DNA of 64,000 bases from Paraburkholderia kirstenboschensis. Its GTDB lineage: Bacteria > Pseudomonadota > Gammaproteobacteria > Burkholderiales > Burkholderiaceae. Position 1 is the stretch's first letter; every line of letters starts with the position of its first letter. The stretch spans positions 62,001 through 126,000 of the forward strand of contig NZ_CAJHCR010000003.1 in the NCBI RefSeq assembly GCF_904848585.1, written 5' to 3'. The position numbers and the translations under genes are program-made. This document shows positions 1 to 8,523 of the stretch, in pieces. The notes beneath the pieces were generated by a model. It worked only from the letters and a program-made list of their open reading frames with translations, made no database searches and was not told where the DNA came from.

Positions 1-425
1 AGCGCGCGAGCCATGATCGACTTGACGCCTTTGTGCAGGTTCGATTCGCGTAGGTACTGATGCTGCAGATCCCACGCATAGCGAATCGGCGAATGCACAT
101 AGCTGATATGGATCTGGTTGGGGCCGGTCAGCACCCCCTTGGCCACCGCGTGCGAACTCGAAATAACGAGGTCGTAAGCAGACAGGTCCAGTTGTTCGAT
201 CGCAATCGGCATCAACGGCAGATATGCCCGATAGCGTTTGCGCGCAAACGGCATCTTCTGAATGAACGACGTGTTGACAGGTTTCCCCTTCACACAATCG
301 CGGTCTTCGAGAAAGTCGACAATCGAAAAGATGTCCGCTTTCGGGAAGCATTCAATGATGCTCTTTAAAACCTTCTCCGCGCCGCCCGAAACCACGAGCC
401 AATCGTGAACAATAGCGACTTTCAC
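1..425 (-). CDS. Glycosyltransferase family 4, N-terminal part (cut by left edge)
   Basis: About 141 codons are visible, running off the left edge. A GTG start at 423-425 follows a perfect AGGAGG (complement of 431-436) five bases upstream. The protein begins MKVAIVHDWLVVSGGAEKVL, the N-terminal Rossmann strand and glycine loop of GT-B family 4 transferases. ISYVHSPIRYAWDL further in is the usual acceptor-domain signature of this subfamily. It is probably cytoplasmic or membrane-peripheral and adds a sugar to a lipid-linked repeat unit. It lies 52 bp after the flippase gene in the same direction, so it should be the sixth visible gene of the exopolysaccharide operon. The donor sugar cannot be told from sequence. 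Confidence 0.85.
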   Translation of the reverse strand, partial: MKVAIVHDWLVVSGGAEKVLKSIIECFPKADIFSIVDFLEDRDCVKGKPVNTSFIQKMPFARKRYRAYLPLMPIAIEQLDLSAYDLVISSSHAVAKGVLTGPNQIHISYVHSPIRYAWDLQHQYLRESNLHKGVKSIMARA

Positions 426-477
426 TTCAACCTCCTGTGAGATTACGCGCCGGACGCTTCAGCGCCGGCAATCCGGT

Positions 478-1806
478 TCACTCGTCCTTGGTCGCGCCTG
501 CCTGAGCTCTTGCGCCCCATGCAAGCCCCAGCATTCCTGCAGCGCGCCGTGCGCCCGGCACGAGGCCCACCAATTCGAGCCGGACCATGATGACCATCAG
601 GATCACGGCGAGGGTCGCCTCGCCGATGACCCGAGCCGTTGCCATGCCGATTGCTCCGAAGCGCGGCGCGAGAAGCAGCGCCGCGGCCAGATTGACGAGG
701 CCAGAGGCCACTCCTGCAAATGCAAGCAGCCGGTCCTTTCTGCGCGGTACGAATACATAGAACGCGACGAACTCGTTGAAAGCAACGAACGGGAACATCC
801 ACGCGAAACATTGAAGAACCCGCGCGGCAGGCTCGAACGCCGGTCCGAGAATTAGCGGCAGGACAAACGGCGACAACGTCAGTGCGCCGCAAAACACCAG
901 TAACCCATACCCGAGCAGAAGAGCCGCGCCCTGGCGAGTGGTCGCATGCGCGCCGTCCTTGTCGCCATGGGCAAGTTGCCGCGAAATAGTCGGGACGAAT
1001 ACCTGCGACGCCGGTCCCATGAGGCTGAGAGCGATAGTCGCGAAGCGCTCGGCGGCGCCGAAATAGCCGACCTGTGCAGGCGTCGACAACAGCGTCAGCA
1101 GATAGGTCGAAGACGCCGTGAGTACGACGGAGCCGGACGAATAGCAGAACAGCATCGTCGAGCTGCGAATGAGCGGCATCACGCCTTCTATTTTCAGACG
1201 CGGCAGTCCCAATTGCGAAGTAGTAATGCCATACGAAATGATCGACGACGCCACTCCCGCAATCAGCAGGCTCGCAAGCACCCATACCGAGTCGGCAGGC
1301 TCCTTCACGAAGCTGAGCACCAGAACGAGGCTCACGGCGAAGCCGAAAACCTCGATCATGATCGGCGTACGAAAGCGCTGACGCCCCTGGAATAGCCAGC
1401 CGAGGTTCAGCGCCGAGACGATGCCTAGCAACGTAGCCAGTACACCGATAAGAGGTCGCTCAGACAATGTCGGCGAGCACATCGTGGCGACAAGGCCGAT
1501 GCATCCGCCCAGTGCGGCCAGCATGAGCCGCGCGCTGACATGCAGCGAGTAGATCGAATTGCACTCCTTCACCGACTGCGCCTTCGAGACTTCGCGCATT
1601 CCGACAAACGTGAATCCGTAGCTCACGAGCATCCATATCACGTTCATGAGCGACATCGACGCCAGCACACGTCCATACTCGGACACGCCGAGAATTCTTC
1701 CGTAAAACGGCACCACGATGATGAGGTACACGTACCTCATCAAATATCCGCCGTAAACAAACGCAATGACGCTTGCGTTGTCTCGTCTTTCCATTCCGTT
1801 CTCCAA
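478..1806 (-). CDS. wzx: Wzx-type oligosaccharide flippase (MOP/MATE superfamily)
   Basis: This 442-residue, strongly hydrophobic protein has about 12-14 predicted membrane helices. The N-terminal region YLMRYVYLIIVVPFYGRIL and the conserved GWLFQG motif near residue 120 are typical of polysaccharide flippases. Such proteins move undecaprenyl-diphosphate-linked repeat units across the inner membrane before polymerisation. The gene starts 16 bp after the GT2 gene and is followed by a GT4 gene, so the context is a Wzx/Wzy-dependent exopolysaccharide operon. No Wzy polymerase or outer-membrane export protein is visible; they may lie left of the window. Confidence 0.88.
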   Translation of the reverse strand: MENGMERRDNASVIAFVYGGYLMRYVYLIIVVPFYGRILGVSEYGRVLASMSLMNVIWMLVSYGFTFVGMREVSKAQSVKECNSIYSLHVSARLMLAALGGCIGLVATMCSPTLSERPLIGVLATLLGIVSALNLGWLFQGRQRFRTPIMIEVFGFAVSLVLVLSFVKEPADSVWVLASLLIAGVASSIISYGITTSQLGLPRLKIEGVMPLIRSSTMLFCYSSGSVVLTASSTYLLTLLSTPAQVGYFGAAERFATIALSLMGPASQVFVPTISRQLAHGDKDGAHATTRQGAALLLGYGLLVFCGALTLSPFVLPLILGPAFEPAARVLQCFAWMFPFVAFNEFVAFYVFVPRRKDRLLAFAGVASGLVNLAAALLLAPRFGAIGMATARVIGEATLAVILMVIMVRLELVGLVPGARRAAGMLGLAWGARAQAGATKDE

Positions 1807-1822
1807 GTGCGTATTCCTGACC

Positions 1823-2833
1823 TTAGCGCTGTGCCACGCGTCGGCGTGCGAGCGGGTTCGATATGTAGCGAACCACGAAGTCAGAAAGTGGCGAGTACGG
1901 TACGAGGCACAGGCCGGAAAGAAACAGCGTGCCGAACTTCTTCTTCACGCTCCAGAATGGGTTGGCCACGATCGCATGCAGGTAGCCGCGCGAATCGTGC
2001 ATCATCCAGCGCCACCGGTGAACGAGCGTCGCCCGATACACGCTCGAACAGAAGATTGCCTTCTCGTGGCCGAAATCATGGAATGTCGCGGGCAGTTCGA
2101 TCTCCAGACGCGACCTCGCAATATTTCTCAGGATCGCCCAACGCATGCCCAGCGCCTTCGGGGCTTTGGAGATCTGCTCCGAATTGGCGAAGGACACCGT
2201 GCCCCCGTCGGCGTTATGCACGCGATAGCCGCCAAGCGACTTGCGCACCGTAGCTACCGGGCCCACCAACGCGGCACCGTAGATCGCGAAGAAGTCGGCG
2301 CCGTAGCGATTGATTCCCGGCGCGGGAATAGGAAACACCTGCTTAAGTGCGCTTACCCGATACGCGTTTCCGGACGCTGGCGGCGAAGGATACAGCCAGC
2401 CCGCCTGCAGGAGTTCTCCGCAGTTGGCGGGCGGTTCGGTGTTCGGCACGTAAGCGCCTGTCGCCGCTCCGCTTGCGTCCATGACGTCCAGCCGGAACTG
2501 CACTTTCGCCCAGGAGCCGCTCTTAAAGACTTGCATTACCTCCGACACCGCGCTCGGGTACAGGATGTCGTCCGAATCGAGCAGGATCGCGTATTCCGTT
2601 TCCAGCGCGCTGATCGCGTGATTGTATGCGGCCACCTGGCCGCCGTTTTCCTGGAAGATCGCCGTAATGCGACTACCGTACTTCTCTATGATTTCCCGCG
2701 ATCCATCCGTCGAACCGTCGTCGAGCACGACAACCTGCGTGCCCGGATAGTCCTGATTGAGCGCGGACTCGATCGCGGCCGCTAGATAGCGTTCGTAGTT
2801 GTAGTTGCAGATGACAACTGTGACCTGGTTCAT
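1823..2833 (-). CDS. Glycosyltransferase family 2
   Basis: This is a 336-residue GT-A transferase. The N-terminus carries VVICNYNYERYLAAAIESAL and VVLDDGSTDGS (nucleotide-sugar binding), then LLDSDD near residue 88, the DxD metal and donor motif. The C-terminal 100 residues are variable, and no membrane helix is obvious. It is transcribed with the flanking genes (16 bp to wzx) and presumably adds one residue of the exopolysaccharide repeat. The start is an ATG in a conserved position just before the first beta strand. Donor specificity is unknown. Confidence 0.87.
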   Translation of the reverse strand: MNQVTVVICNYNYERYLAAAIESALNQDYPGTQVVVLDDGSTDGSREIIEKYGSRITAIFQENGGQVAAYNHAISALETEYAILLDSDDILYPSAVSEVMQVFKSGSWAKVQFRLDVMDASGAATGAYVPNTEPPANCGELLQAGWLYPSPPASGNAYRVSALKQVFPIPAPGINRYGADFFAIYGAALVGPVATVRKSLGGYRVHNADGGTVSFANSEQISKAPKALGMRWAILRNIARSRLEIELPATFHDFGHEKAIFCSSVYRATLVHRWRWMMHDSRGYLHAIVANPFWSVKKKFGTLFLSGLCLVPYSPLSDFVVRYISNPLARRRVAQR

Positions 2834-2844
2834 GGCATTCGACG

Positions 2845-4038
2845 CTATCTTAAGTTTTTCGGTGAGTCGGAATTGCTACGCAAGCGAACGGACGGCGATA
2901 TACGCGAGGCGGGTTGGCAGATCGTTTCCGGCGCCATTGACTTTCTCCCGCACCCTGAACCCCAACTGCAACCGTCATTACTCCAAGTGGTCGTAATGGC
3001 GTCAATTGCACTTACTGTGCCCGTCACTGCGCCTATGAAATCAATCTTTACTTCGCGATCCCAGGGTCGCTTAAACCCCGCCACTGTCGCGGTTCGCCAC
3101 CCCGCTGATTCATTGACCTGCAGCACGATGTCATTGCCGGAGCGCAGCGCGCTGCAGGATGCGCCTGGACCAAATTGCAATGGACCCGCCAAACTTGCCA
3201 GCGAGCCCGAAGCAGTCGGATGAAGTACGACGAGACTTCTCCCCGACACGTTATAAGTCCGCTTGGGCGGACCACGATGAGTAAGACGGAAAGGCTCGTA
3301 TCCGTCCCAGTGATACATCACTGACATGTACTTGTTGGGTTCGTTCCAGTGACGATCGAGCGCCCATACTGGGAAGTCGAAGAAGTACTCCGGCGCGTAA
3401 TGCGAAGTCTTCATATACGCATCGCCAATTTCGATTGCCAGCATGCGTCCATTCGAAGCGGGACTTCGGTACTCGAGCCACTTGCAGAAGTTGGACACTT
3501 CGCCCTGATCGGGGGAGCCGCCGTAGACGTTATCCGCGTTGTACTTCGCGATGATGCGGGCGGCAGGCAGATGCAGTCGTTCGACGTAATCCTGCATCGC
3601 ACGCTCGTACGGCTTCGCGTGTTTTCTGTCCTTGCTGAAGTGCGGACCGTGCCAGAACGCCGCCTGCGGTAAACCGCCAGACAATGTTCCGGCCGCCTCG
3701 TTCCAGGTCTGGGAATAGCGGAGGTTGAACGGCGGTGCGGAGTACTTGCGCACGACTGCCTCGACGTAACGGGTCCACGCCCGGACATCCACGGGCGCAG
3801 AATTGCGGTCGCCGGGCACGGTGGCATTCCAGGGCGGCGTATAGCCAGGCAGCAACAGCGACTTGATGCCATTGCGATTGCGCAGGAGCAGCGCCGACGG
3901 AAGATTGTTGTCGAACTGGGATCCGGTCTTTCCACGCGCAAGCGGTGCCGCCGCACCAAAGAGGGCCGCGATTGTTCCCAACGCCCGACGTCTGCCGACA
4001 CTCTTTCGAATGCGAAACATTGGCCTGCCTACCGACAT
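2845..4038 (-). CDS. Exported glycoside-hydrolase-like protein, probably frameshifted and internally deleted
   Basis: The N-terminus has a Tat-like signal (GRRRALGTIAALFGAAAPLA). It is followed by barrel segments typical of secreted clan-A glycosidases: a LLLPGYTPPWN strand, PGDRNSAPVDVRAWTRYV, and WNEAAG, whose Glu fits the acid/base of GH39/GH5-type enzymes. The first one or two strands expected before LLLPGYTP are missing. The last 45 residues are Ser/Arg/Cys-rich and unlike a folded end. Shifting frame near 2964-2968 gives a natural tail (LGFRVREKVNGAGNDLPTRL then AYIAVRSLA) ending at a stop at 2876-2878. The product may therefore be inactive. An alternative start at 4020 (MFRIRK) has a better Shine-Dalgarno (AGGCAGG). 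It sits three bases after the upstream GT4 gene. A depolymerase or modifier of the operon's polysaccharide is the likely ancestral role (inference). Confidence 0.6.
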   Translation of the reverse strand: MSVGRPMFRIRKSVGRRRALGTIAALFGAAAPLARGKTGSQFDNNLPSALLLRNRNGIKSLLLPGYTPPWNATVPGDRNSAPVDVRAWTRYVEAVVRKYSAPPFNLRYSQTWNEAAGTLSGGLPQAAFWHGPHFSKDRKHAKPYERAMQDYVERLHLPAARIIAKYNADNVYGGSPDQGEVSNFCKWLEYRSPASNGRMLAIEIGDAYMKTSHYAPEYFFDFPVWALDRHWNEPNKYMSVMYHWDGYEPFRLTHRGPPKRTYNVSGRSLVVLHPTASGSLASLAGPLQFGPGASCSALRSGNDIVLQVNESAGWRTATVAGFKRPWDREVKIDFIGAVTGTVSAIDAITTTWSNDGCSWGSGCGRKSMAPETICQPASRISPSVRLRSNSDSPKNLR

Positions 4039-4041
4039 GCG

Positions 4042-5157
4042 CTAGCCCGCCGACGCGCGCGCCGGCACGCCCGTCAACTGCACGCCCGCCTGCCCCTTGA
4101 GAATCTCGAGCACGGTTTGCGCGGACAGGTCCCAACGAAACTCGCGCGCACGGGCAAGCCCCATTGCCTTATAACGTTGCCGCACCAGGTCGTCTGTCAT
4201 CATTAGAGAGATCTTCGCGGCAATGTCGTCCGCCGATGTGGCGTCGCAATACATGGCCGCTTCTGCGCAAACCTCCGGTATGGAAGTCAGCGACGATGCG
4301 ACGACCGGACAGCCGCAGTACATGGCCTCGAGCGGAGGCAAGCCAAACCCCTCGTACAGCGACGGAAACACAAGACACCCGGCGTTTTCGTAGAGTGCCT
4401 TCAGCTCGCCGTCAGTGACGAACCCGGCCCACACCACTCTCTCCGATTGCGGCTTCTCTTCAGCCAGTTCGCTATTGAAGATGCGTGCATTCTTGCCGCC
4501 GACCACTACGAACTTGACATGGTCGAGGTGTCCGAGCTTCTCTATCGCTTCCAGCACGCGCTGCAGGTTCTTGCGCGGATCGAGACTGCCGACCACGACG
4601 CAATAGGCGTCCTTCACGAGATTGAGCCGCTCGATCACCGCAGGGTCCGAGGTAACGCGGTCCAGATGATCCGCAGCAGGGCTCACTACTGCGACTCGCG
4701 ATTCGTCGATTTTCAGATGGTGACAGATGCGCGATCGGGAGAACTTCGACACCGTTAGAATCATCGGCTCCATTCGTGGCAGCATGAAGAAACAAAGGCG
4801 GTACCACAGCACGAATTTTTTGGAGAATCCGCCCGGTACGTCATACACCGCCATGTCATGGAGCATCACCACCTGCCGGCGTTTTAACACCGGGTTCATG
4901 TTGCACAGGTTGACGAGCCTGACGCCTCTCGCGGCAATGGGCAGTGTGATCTGTTCCCACAGCGTGCCGCGCAGCCAGGGAAAGCGCCGCTGCCATTTCA
5001 ACAGCGCGCCCGGTTCCCTTGTATCGCGCGGGACGAATACCTCGAGTTTCTCGTCTGGCGGAACCCGCATTTGCATCGCTCTTGTCAACTCATACGCGAC
5101 TCTCTGGACACCCGTGACCGGCTGCGAAGTGAATTTACCGTTGATTGCAAACGCCAT
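4042..5157 (-). CDS. Glycosyltransferase family 4 (mannosyltransferase-like)
   Basis: This 371-residue GT-B enzyme starts directly at the N-terminal beta strand (MAFAINGKFTSQPVTGVQRV). The C-terminal donor domain contains VVVGSLDPRKNLQRVLEAI and EGFGLPPLEAMYCGCPVV, the E-x7-E motif of family 4. It is expected in the cytoplasm at the inner membrane, building the lipid-linked repeat unit. It lies 45 bp downstream of the wzc-like gene and almost abuts the glycosidase-like gene, so it is clearly operonic. The similarity to mannosyltransferases is general; donor and linkage are not determinable. Confidence 0.88.
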   Translation of the reverse strand: MAFAINGKFTSQPVTGVQRVAYELTRAMQMRVPPDEKLEVFVPRDTREPGALLKWQRRFPWLRGTLWEQITLPIAARGVRLVNLCNMNPVLKRRQVVMLHDMAVYDVPGGFSKKFVLWYRLCFFMLPRMEPMILTVSKFSRSRICHHLKIDESRVAVVSPAADHLDRVTSDPAVIERLNLVKDAYCVVVGSLDPRKNLQRVLEAIEKLGHLDHVKFVVVGGKNARIFNSELAEEKPQSERVVWAGFVTDGELKALYENAGCLVFPSLYEGFGLPPLEAMYCGCPVVASSLTSIPEVCAEAAMYCDATSADDIAAKISLMMTDDLVRQRYKAMGLARAREFRWDLSAQTVLEILKGQAGVQLTGVPARASAG

Positions 5158-5202
5158 CTGCTTCTCCGTTTTGCGACTTCATCGAACGACGTAGCAACTC
5201 GC

Positions 5203-7593
5203 TCACGTTCGGAGAGACCCACTGGTTGCGTCGGCATCGCCATAGTCGCTCGCATAGTTGGTTGCATAACCGTAGGTGCGAGTACTGCGACGAAGCGGAA
5301 TACCGTTGAATACAGCACCGGCGATGCGGCCGTCCGCGCGCTCCATCTTCTTCACGGTGTCCTCGATCTCCTCCTCCGATTGCATGCCCGAGCGCAACAC
5401 GAGTAGCGATGCACCCGCTTCGCTTGCAATGATCGACGCGTCGGTGACCGCAAGGAATGGCGGCGTATCGAAGATCACCAGATCGAACTGCCCGCTGAGG
5501 CGCTCCAGTACTTCCTTGAAGCGCGGCCTCGCGAGCAAGGCGGCTGGATTATCCGGGCGCGAGCCGCAAGACAGGAAAGACAGACCGTCGATACCCGTAT
5601 GCCTCAGTGCATTGCGTAGCGGCATACGGTCGGAAAGAACCTCGGAAAGTCCGCCGCGATTGTTCTGATTGAAGAGCGATGCGAGATGGCCGCGACGCAT
5701 ATCGGCATCGATCAGAAGAACTCGCGCGCCGATCTCGGCCTGCAAAGTCGCAATGTTGGCCGCGACAAAGCTCTTCCCCGCTGACGGAGTCGGCCCGATC
5801 ACCATCAGGATGTTGTTGCGTGAATGCGCGAGATCGCGTGCCAGCGAAGTGCGCACTGCTCGTAGCGCTTCTACCGACGAATCGTGCGGAAAGCGCTCAG
5901 CAAGCACCTTGGTGCCGCCGCCCGCCACCTGTATCTCCGGTACGCCGTCCTTGGCCGGCTGAGGTAGTCCAGCCCGCGCCGCAGCGCCCGGCAGCGATTT
6001 CGCGCCGGTGTTGGTTCTGTCGAGCAACAACTGCTGCTGGCTGAACAGGATCTCGCCGAAAACCGGCACGCTCATTCTGCGTTCGACGTAACGCGGATCC
6101 GTTACGCCCGTCAGTACATGTCGGCGCATGAAGACAAGCACGACGCCGGATACGAGGCCCAGTACCAGTCCGCCAGGCAGCACCAGTATCGGCTTGGGTT
6201 TGACCGGACGATGGGGCGTAATCGCCTCGTCGACCACGTGCGCCCCGCCAGTAGTACTTGCACGCCGCACCTGCAATTGCTCGGCCTTCTGAACCATTCC
6301 CAGGTAGATCGTTTCCGCCACCTTCTGCGCGCGAATCAGATCGACGCTCGAACGTTCGGACGCTGGCATACCGTTGAAGTGACCGTCGAAACTCGCCTTC
6401 GCGTTCTTCAGTTGCGCCAGCTGCGTGTCGACGCTTTGTACCCAACGGCTTTGCGGCGTATAGCGCTCGAGCAGCTGCGTGCGCTGCAGCTGCAGCGTTG
6501 CGATCTGCCGGTCGATGTCGAGGCCGCCTTGCAGGTACGCTTGCGCTTCTGCTGTCGGCTGCATCGACTGCGAATTGGCCCGGAATGCCTTCAGTGCTTC
6601 TTCGGCTTTCCTAAGGTCTGCGAGTAGACGAGGAAGTTCTCCGTTGATGAACGCGAGCGTCGTGGTGTCGTTAAGTTGCCGGCTGGCAATTGCCGTGGCC
6701 AGGTATTGCTGGGCCAACGCATTCGCAACCTCGGCAGCCTTCGCCGCGTTGTTGTCGGTGTATTCGATCTGGAGAAGACCCGAGTCTTTCACCTTGTCGC
6801 TAACCTTGATGATCGAGTCGAAACGCTTGATCGCGTCGACGGCATTCCACCGCACCACCGTGAACTCGGTGCCCGGCCGCGCGACCAGTTCATCGACGCG
6901 CATCGAGATGCCATTAGCCGACACCTGTTTGCCAACTGCGCCATGGAGGAATACCTGATCTTGCGGCCCACGCAATTCGTAGGTATTGTCCTCTCCGGCA
7001 ACCAACGTCATTTTTTCTTCTTCGAGATCTTTGGGAACGTCGAGCGTGCCTATCTTTACCTGCTCACCTCCCCACGCGTACGACTTGAGTCCAAGCCATG
7101 GCCGGGACGGCTCACCGGGCGTCGCGAACTTCTCTGCGATATCTCCGAGCAGAGGCAGTTTATGCGGCGTCACAGAGATATCGAAATGGAAGCGTTGAAC
7201 GACCGGCTCCAGCACGGAGCGGCTGCGCATCACCCCCATTTCCGTCACGGTCGACGGCGCGGGCGGAGGCATGTTCTCCTGATTCTGAAGCGCGAGGCCC
7301 AGCGCATTCGGTTCGGGTGGGTCCACGCGAATGAGCACGTCTGCGGAATAGATTGGCGATGCGATGAGCAGATAAGCGGCAGCCAGGCTGAAAACAACGA
7401 CCGTGGTAAGTACGATCTCCCAGATATGGTCGCGCATCAGACGCAGCATGGCGCTGGGGCTGAGCTGGCCGCGTTCTGTACTGGCAGTCGCCGGGAGCGA
7501 ATTCAGAGGGTAGTAGTCCACCGGTTTGATCCTTCCATGTTTGATGGGCACAGTAATGAGTCGACACCGCCTGGCTTCACCAACGGTCCGCAT
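5203..7593 (-). CDS. wzc: Polysaccharide co-polymerase / tyrosine autokinase (Wzc/BceF-like)
   Basis: The N-terminal Wzz chain-length domain has a first membrane helix (EIVLTTVVVFSLAAAYLLIA). A long periplasmic region and a second helix (PILVLPGGLVLGLVSGVVLV) follow. The cytoplasmic BY-kinase has Walker A (GPTPSAGKS), Walker A' (LLIDADMRRG) and Walker B (LVIFDTPP). The last 30 residues contain three tyrosines (YGYATNYASDYG), the usual autophosphorylation cluster. The protein controls polymer length and export. It is the first gene of the exopolysaccharide operon. The start is uncertain: ATG at 7593 is chosen, GTG at 7551 (VPIKHGRIKPVDYY) is equally plausible, and the reading frame stays open to 7668. 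No partner phosphatase or export porin is visible. Confidence 0.9.
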   Translation of the reverse strand: MRTVGEARRCRLITVPIKHGRIKPVDYYPLNSLPATASTERGQLSPSAMLRLMRDHIWEIVLTTVVVFSLAAAYLLIASPIYSADVLIRVDPPEPNALGLALQNQENMPPPAPSTVTEMGVMRSRSVLEPVVQRFHFDISVTPHKLPLLGDIAEKFATPGEPSRPWLGLKSYAWGGEQVKIGTLDVPKDLEEEKMTLVAGEDNTYELRGPQDQVFLHGAVGKQVSANGISMRVDELVARPGTEFTVVRWNAVDAIKRFDSIIKVSDKVKDSGLLQIEYTDNNAAKAAEVANALAQQYLATAIASRQLNDTTTLAFINGELPRLLADLRKAEEALKAFRANSQSMQPTAEAQAYLQGGLDIDRQIATLQLQRTQLLERYTPQSRWVQSVDTQLAQLKNAKASFDGHFNGMPASERSSVDLIRAQKVAETIYLGMVQKAEQLQVRRASTTGGAHVVDEAITPHRPVKPKPILVLPGGLVLGLVSGVVLVFMRRHVLTGVTDPRYVERRMSVPVFGEILFSQQQLLLDRTNTGAKSLPGAAARAGLPQPAKDGVPEIQVAGGGTKVLAERFPHDSSVEALRAVRTSLARDLAHSRNNILMVIGPTPSAGKSFVAANIATLQAEIGARVLLIDADMRRGHLASLFNQNNRGGLSEVLSDRMPLRNALRHTGIDGLSFLSCGSRPDNPAALLARPRFKEVLERLSGQFDLVIFDTPPFLAVTDASIIASEAGASLLVLRSGMQSEEEIEDTVKKMERADGRIAGAVFNGIPLRRSTRTYGYATNYASDYGDADATSGSLRT

Positions 7594-8523
7594 CTCCAGC
7601 CGTCTCCGGCAGGAACGCATATGGCGTAGGCCCGACGTCTGATCGGGGACTACGTCATGGTTTGCCAAGCCAAGTGGCTGTCCACCTGCTTGAATTGATC
7701 AAAGGCTGTGCCGCCAGCAACACGGCTCGCCCCCGTCTCCAGACTTTCGAACCCCCAGATCATGGAGCGACAGGTTTTCGCCGCGCTCCGCGTTTTATTC
7801 CGTACTACAAATTGTTAGCGTTTTAATACACCGGAAAACCGACCTACGGCCAACTTCGCAAAGCGCGGTCCGGCCCGGACTCACGTGAGCGATGCGTCGT
7901 CGTACGTCGTCAGTGCAAGGCACTTAAAGACACGGCAATTACTACACCTCGATCAACTTGTTTGTGCGACCGGGTGAAGAAATTGCGCATTGCTGGCATT
8001 CGATAGCGCCTTCCGGGGCAATCCCTATTGCTACAGATGCTGCAGTGAAGCATAGCGCCCGTTCGAATCAGTGCATCCCCCGGGGCGTAAATTCGGGTGC
8101 TATTGGCCGATTCCGTGGAAGAGATCACCACGCAACACATAATTTAGAAAGTGTTGTAGCTATCTGCAATGGATGTAACAGAGTGATACCGCTTTTCGGA
8201 TTCAGCGTTACGCGCCATCTATGTCTCTTCCGTCGGGCCGATTTCACGTTATTCGCGCCATACACCCGGCGAGGCATGCCACACGGGACTTTCGGGGCCA
8301 AAACCCTCTTCCACCGAGTAACGGCTCACTTATTACTCCAGGCAATTGTTGCTGATCCAGACAGCTTTTCGTATGCCTTTATTCAGGTGCGCAAGGTAAC
8401 TATTTCCCCAATCCTCCAAATTGCGCCAAAACACCATCGATTACCGGCCACCATCGCCAGGGTGATTTGAGTACGCTAATCTCGACACGTAGGCAGTGAT
8501 TCACCCTGTTTGGAGAACTAAGC
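7594..8523. other. Long intergenic region between divergent exopolysaccharide operon and glxA-like regulator
   Basis: Roughly 0.9 kb without a convincing gene; it must hold the promoters of the wzc operon (leftward) and of the regulator (rightward). It is more AT-rich than its surroundings, notably around 7790-7840 and 8330-8440. The reading frames inside show no recognisable protein and no good ribosome-binding site. Apart from an inverted repeat next to the regulator start, I see no clear operator. Confidence 0.6.
8458..8508. promoter_or_regulatory. Inverted repeat upstream of the GlxA/AraC regulator
   Basis: CAGGGTGA (8458-8465) and its exact complement TCACCCTG (8501-8508) are separated by 35 bp. 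The second arm ends 15 bp before the regulator's GTG start, overlapping the expected promoter and leader. This would suit an autoregulatory operator or a leader hairpin. It is seen in sequence only. Confidence 0.3.

Noticed and set aside
1..7593. Assignment of the EPS operon to cepacian (bce) or the Bep polysaccharide
   Set aside because: The Wzc, GT2, GT4 and Wzx set is compatible with several Burkholderia polymers; no diagnostic sugar-nucleotide or acyltransferase gene is in the window.
7958..8470. 170-codon frame in the EPS leader
   Set aside because: No recognisable protein, no ribosome-binding site, and it crosses the expected promoter region.
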